Shown piece by piece: positions 60,351 through 64,000 of a DNA stretch of 64,000 bases. Numbering within the stretch: position 1 is the first letter of the stretch; the number at the start of each line of letters is the position of its first letter. The position numbers were made by a program, and so were the translations under genes. The notes below the pieces were generated by a model. The model searched no databases. It had not been told where the DNA came from and saw nothing but the letters and a program-made list of their open reading frames with translations. The DNA is from Burhinus oedicnemus (lineage: Eukaryota; Chordata; Aves; Charadriiformes; Burhinidae), in assembly GCA_008921705.1 (NCBI GenBank), contig VFFE01006594.1, positions 448,980 to 512,979 of the forward strand, written 5' to 3'.

Positions 60351-62937
60351 GTGAAGGACCTGCTCCCTAATGTAAGGAACAGACAGGATAGCCCACAGCC
60401 CAGGCTATCAGGACAGGGGCACCTTTCTCACAAGAAATGTGTGGATTCCTGTTCACTCCCATATTACCTCGAACCTGTGCTGTTACATATCCATAGAGTT
60501 ACACTGTTGTGAAAGTTGAGCCTCAGCACTCCAGGTTGGACTGGATTGGTTCCTGGTTTCTTTTCAAGTCATCTGAAAACCAGCTGAAATTGGTAAAGCT
60601 TGGTGCATTTGGCACACTGGAGAACAAGGCTTTTGGAATGTGCTCTCTCAAAAAGCCCATTTGCTGGGACTGGGGTGGAATATCATTTACGTGTTCAGGA
60701 GTATTAGGTAAAGGACTTTAGAAAGTTCTTGCCATAAGGTTTGTCATGCACAGCAAAGGAAACCCAAATGATGAACTGCTTTATAGAAATCAAGCCTGAA
60801 GCAGTACTGCTCAACTTCACATTTGCAGCAAGGCAGGCATGCAAAATGGAACTGAAAAATGAGCGGTGTACTGACACCGACTTCGACAATAATATGTACG
60901 TAAGCTGAATTTGGGTCCCTTATCACAGTAGGTGACAATGATCTAACATCTTCTTCAATCTCAATGCAGTCCTGCTGAGGCTGCCAGATCATTTCTTCAC
61001 TTTCTCGCTCTGGGATTCTTCCTAATTCTTCATCCTAGTATGGAAATGGGATTTCAGAGCTCAAGGTGCGCAACACAAGCAAAAGCAGTGTTGGCCTCCC
61101 AGTAAGTTAAATACAACTTATACCTCACTGGACCAACAGTTTTTTTTCTTCAGGGCTACATGGCAGAGGATGCAAAGAGACACACAGGTTTTGTTGAAAA
61201 ACAAGAACATAGCAATTAAGCACATATACTCAACACACTGGAAGATCGTTTACCTGTAACCCCGAGATACTTGTTAGGTCCCTAAGTGTTAAGAAAAGGA
61301 ACACTCAGAGACACAGTCAGGGCAGAGCATCGAGTTGAAATGCAAACACTGAAAAAAGATTCTTAGGGCCATCATGTCACCTTTTACATGAGCAGTGTTT
61401 CAGAACAATTTACAAGATTAGATCACAGCCTCTCAGAGTGCATGGTCAGGCAGCAGTGTAAAAAGCATAGCCCACGGATCTCAGGAACCTGCCTGAAACA
61501 ATGAGCAACAGCAGAGAGCATTCAGATGTGAAAGACGTAGGTAGGACATGGGGAAAAAAGTGCTTTTCTAGTGTTTCCTGTCCTTTCTAGCAATGTGATG
61601 CAATGTGATGTTAGTTAAGGACATTAGTGTAATCTAGCTCCTAAATGACTGTTTGCTTACTCTCCACAGAACAGAGACAAGACATGTAGCAGGTCAACGT
61701 TCTTCTTACCCAGCTCTCCATGTCTCCTGATACTGAAACTGGGAGATGTCCTTCAGAGATATGTCCCCTGTACTCATTCAATCTGGTCTCTAATGCCAAC
61801 AGAGATGGTGATTTGCATATAGACAGCTTTCTACTGGAAAATTGCCCTTTCTTCTGGAGCAGAGAGCAGCCTTCAGTTGGTAATTAATGATCCATGTTTT
61901 CTGTAGTCAGCCAGCACCTAATGCAATGGAGCTGTACAGGCACAACCATTCAGAGGTCATGTTTTTCTATCCCACAACTGGACTTCTGCAGGCAAGCCCC
62001 CTCAGCTGAATAAATGTCTTTTAAAAAAAAAAAACAACCTCAGGATTGCAGAAGAAAAAAGAGAAGACCAAGAAGAACAGGAAGGATGACAGGGAGGGAT
62101 ACAGATTAAGAAACATCTGGACAGCTTAATGTGAAAATACTCCCACATGTGAGATAAAGTGACAGAAAGGAAAGTATAAATCTCACTTGTGCCCCACCAG
62201 TTTCTCAATGTAACAGCCTGGCTGAGCTATTCTTTTTTACAGAATACAATCATGGACACTTAGTTCATGGCAATAGTAAGGCCAAAAGTATCCAGAAGTA
62301 ATCAAAACCTGAAGTGTCTGAAGAAAGTACAAGATACTGTGTTTTCTCTGCAAGCAGGGAAGCTTAGGTAAGGACCAGACATTCACTGAGACATCCATTG
62401 CCTCAGATGTAGGGACTCTTCTGAGTGCTGAGTGCTTCCTTTCCACTCTGCTCCCGAGAAGGGTTCCCACTGATTCAACACTCAGAAGCAAGCCTGGAAT
62501 TTCCATGTGGTTTGGGTCCTTGTTGCATGAGCTTCTTGCCTCAAATCTCATTGTCAGAAAGCTTTCTCCTGAAATCCATCTTCATATTCCCTTCCTCTGT
62601 CTGCCACCCTCCCATGCTGCACATTTCGCTTTGGTCGGGGGAACCAAAAATTGTGTTTGCCCACCAACCATATTAGCTTGTCTTTAAAGCTGGAGTCATC
62701 ACTCTCACCAAATAACACAGGCATGGGGAGCTTGGGGCGGTGGGAAAGAGAGCTGAGGTGTTCACTGCACAGCAGTGAGCTGTACCACTGGGAACCGCAT
62801 AGTACTGGAGGGCCCTAATGAAATACATTGGCACCAGTATGAACCATTGTCTCTCTGATTACAAAATGGCTGTGTTGAAATGACTACCAGGCCCTGCTAA
62901 AACACCAAGCTCTTATATACCACTTGTCAGCCATCAT
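60351..62937. other. Unique non-coding sequence
   Basis: No gene or named repeat recognised. A 10-bp tandem duplication is at 61591-61610 and an A-rich run near 62022-62036. Confidence 0.5.
61591..61610. repeat. 10-bp tandem duplication
   Basis: CAATGTGATG occurs twice in direct succession. Confidence 0.9.
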
Positions 62938-63052
62938 TTTCAAAGCATTTTCAGAGGGTGGGAAATGATTTATGCAAGGTCACTGAATAGAAGCAAAATT
63001 AAACCCCTCTGTGTCTGAGTCATCTGCCAGCCTCCTAACCACTGAGATACTC
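62938..63052 (-). repeat. MIR-type SINE relic
   Basis: On the plus strand TTTCAAAGCATTTTCAGAGG begins the relic. Then come TTATGCAAGGTCACTGAATAG, AGCAAAATTAAACCCCTCTGTG and TCTGAGTCATCTGCCAGCC, ending in TCCTAACCACTGAGATACT. This is the order of the reverse complement of MIR-like SINEs: CAAGGTCACACAGCTAGT, GGGATTCGAACCCAGGTCTG, TCTGACTCCAAAGCCC and CTTAACCACTACGCTATACT. Confidence 0.72.
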
Positions 63053-64000
63053 CAGGAAACCCCGGCTTCTCTGTCATGTTAGCCATCCACAGGGCAGGGT
63101 ATAGCAGCAACAGCTATACAGCTGGGATTTGCTTAGACAGAGTTATCGGGACAATTTTAAGTGGGGCAGCTCTGAAGCACTACATGTGAGAAATAGCTCT
63201 TCTTTTCCCATGCAGCAAAGTGATGCAAATCACAGCGTATTTTATCTCTGGAATCTATGGGACAGAGGCGCTCAGGAAGGCCACACTAATATTACATTTA
63301 TGCTTGAAGTCATCAAAGCAGGAAACGAATAATTTGTGAGGTATGAGAAAAAGTGCAGACTCTACAGTTCCGCTTGGTTAATGATCTTTCCATGACCTTT
63401 CAGTTTTGCACCTCATCTTTTATTTAAACTCTCTATTTAGAGCCACAGGGCTTTGTACAAAGCACACGTCTGGATCCATTTTCTTACAGCACTTCAAGAT
63501 TAAAGTGAGAGTTTTTGGTAAGGAAGCCAGAGGAAGAGACGCTTAATGTTTGTCTCTAAGCAATTTTACAGAGCTAAGCAGGGAATCTGCACAGTAAGGC
63601 ACAAAGGAGGCTGGGGAATAAGACTCCAGTCTTTGGCTTGCCAAGTAGCATCAGGTTAGCCACTTCGTCACTCAGCTTTTGGTACTAAGCTGGGAAAATT
63701 ATTACCTCAGCTCCCTGTACAGTCAATGCTGAATTACTACTTAAACTCAGGGGCTATGGAAAACTTACTTAGGGTAATGTCTCTATCAGCTGTAGGGACA
63801 CTCGCTACAAAAGTTGGGTGGCCTGGCCTCATTCCTTCTGTGTCCAAGCTCACCCCTCTCAAGTCCCTCCATTTCTTTGACAGAAGGATTGGGACTCTTA
63901 AAATAGCTCTTGAGATACCAGAAAGTATTCTCTTAGAGGAATGCATTGAAGGACTGAATTGGACACGAATGAAAAAAACTAGCCAAGAGTCAATCTGCAC
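63053..64000. other. Unique non-coding sequence to window end
   Basis: No gene recognised. A minus-strand frame runs off the window end (63737-64000) without a known motif. Confidence 0.5.

Overview
This window looks like bird nuclear DNA, either an intergenic stretch or part of a long intron. The main evidence is two CR1 LINE copies. Both are 5'-truncated, both keep the CR1 reverse-transcriptase open frame, and both end in the ATTCTATG-type 3' terminal repeat without a poly(A) tail, which is typical of bird and reptile CR1. The rest is low-repeat, AT-leaning unique sequence with many very old amniote repeat relics: MIR-type tRNA SINEs, one likely 5S-rRNA-derived SINE head, and fragments with GCCTGATCC or CCACTGA..GGG phrases. 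No bacterial-style operons, tRNA or rRNA genes, CRISPR arrays or viral genomes are visible. I could not recognise a single host protein-coding exon with confidence.

Layout: 1-3.2 kb is unique sequence. 3.2-3.4 kb is an eroded CR1 tail, followed at 3.7-4.9 kb by a better preserved CR1 in the same orientation. 5-16.8 kb is unique sequence with one weak tRNA-SINE relic, a small GC-rich patch at 6.9-7.05 kb and a speculative 83-bp exon at 14.6 kb. 16.9-18.4 kb holds the longest non-CR1 open frames, on both strands, with no recognised homology. A plus-strand MIR lies at 19.5 kb. At 23.4-23.7 kb a compact CpG-rich patch ends in a strong splice-donor match. 27.9-37.7 kb carries several ancient repeat relics, a 5S-like SINE head at 34.35 kb and a MIR at 35.1 kb. 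A MIR lies at 40.5 kb and the second CR1 (minus strand) at 41.3-41.9 kb. Old relics are at 43.9 and 44.2 kb, an AT-rich block with many TAAT/ATTA cores at 47.8-48.2 kb and a MIR at 48.7 kb. CpG-rich patches occur at 51.9 and 56.2 kb, and two MIR1-like relics at 52.3 and 52.7-52.95 kb. The window ends in unique sequence with a last MIR at 62.9 kb.

No gene network can be described. The only clear coding signal is decayed retrotransposon ORF2. The most interesting non-coding signals are the 5S-derived SINE head next to AT-rich sequence, the CpG-rich candidate first exon at 23.4-23.7 kb and the density of amniote-age repeats. Those repeats suggest the locus has stayed structurally quiet for a very long time. 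All family assignments were made by eye from remembered consensus features and need a repeat-library search.
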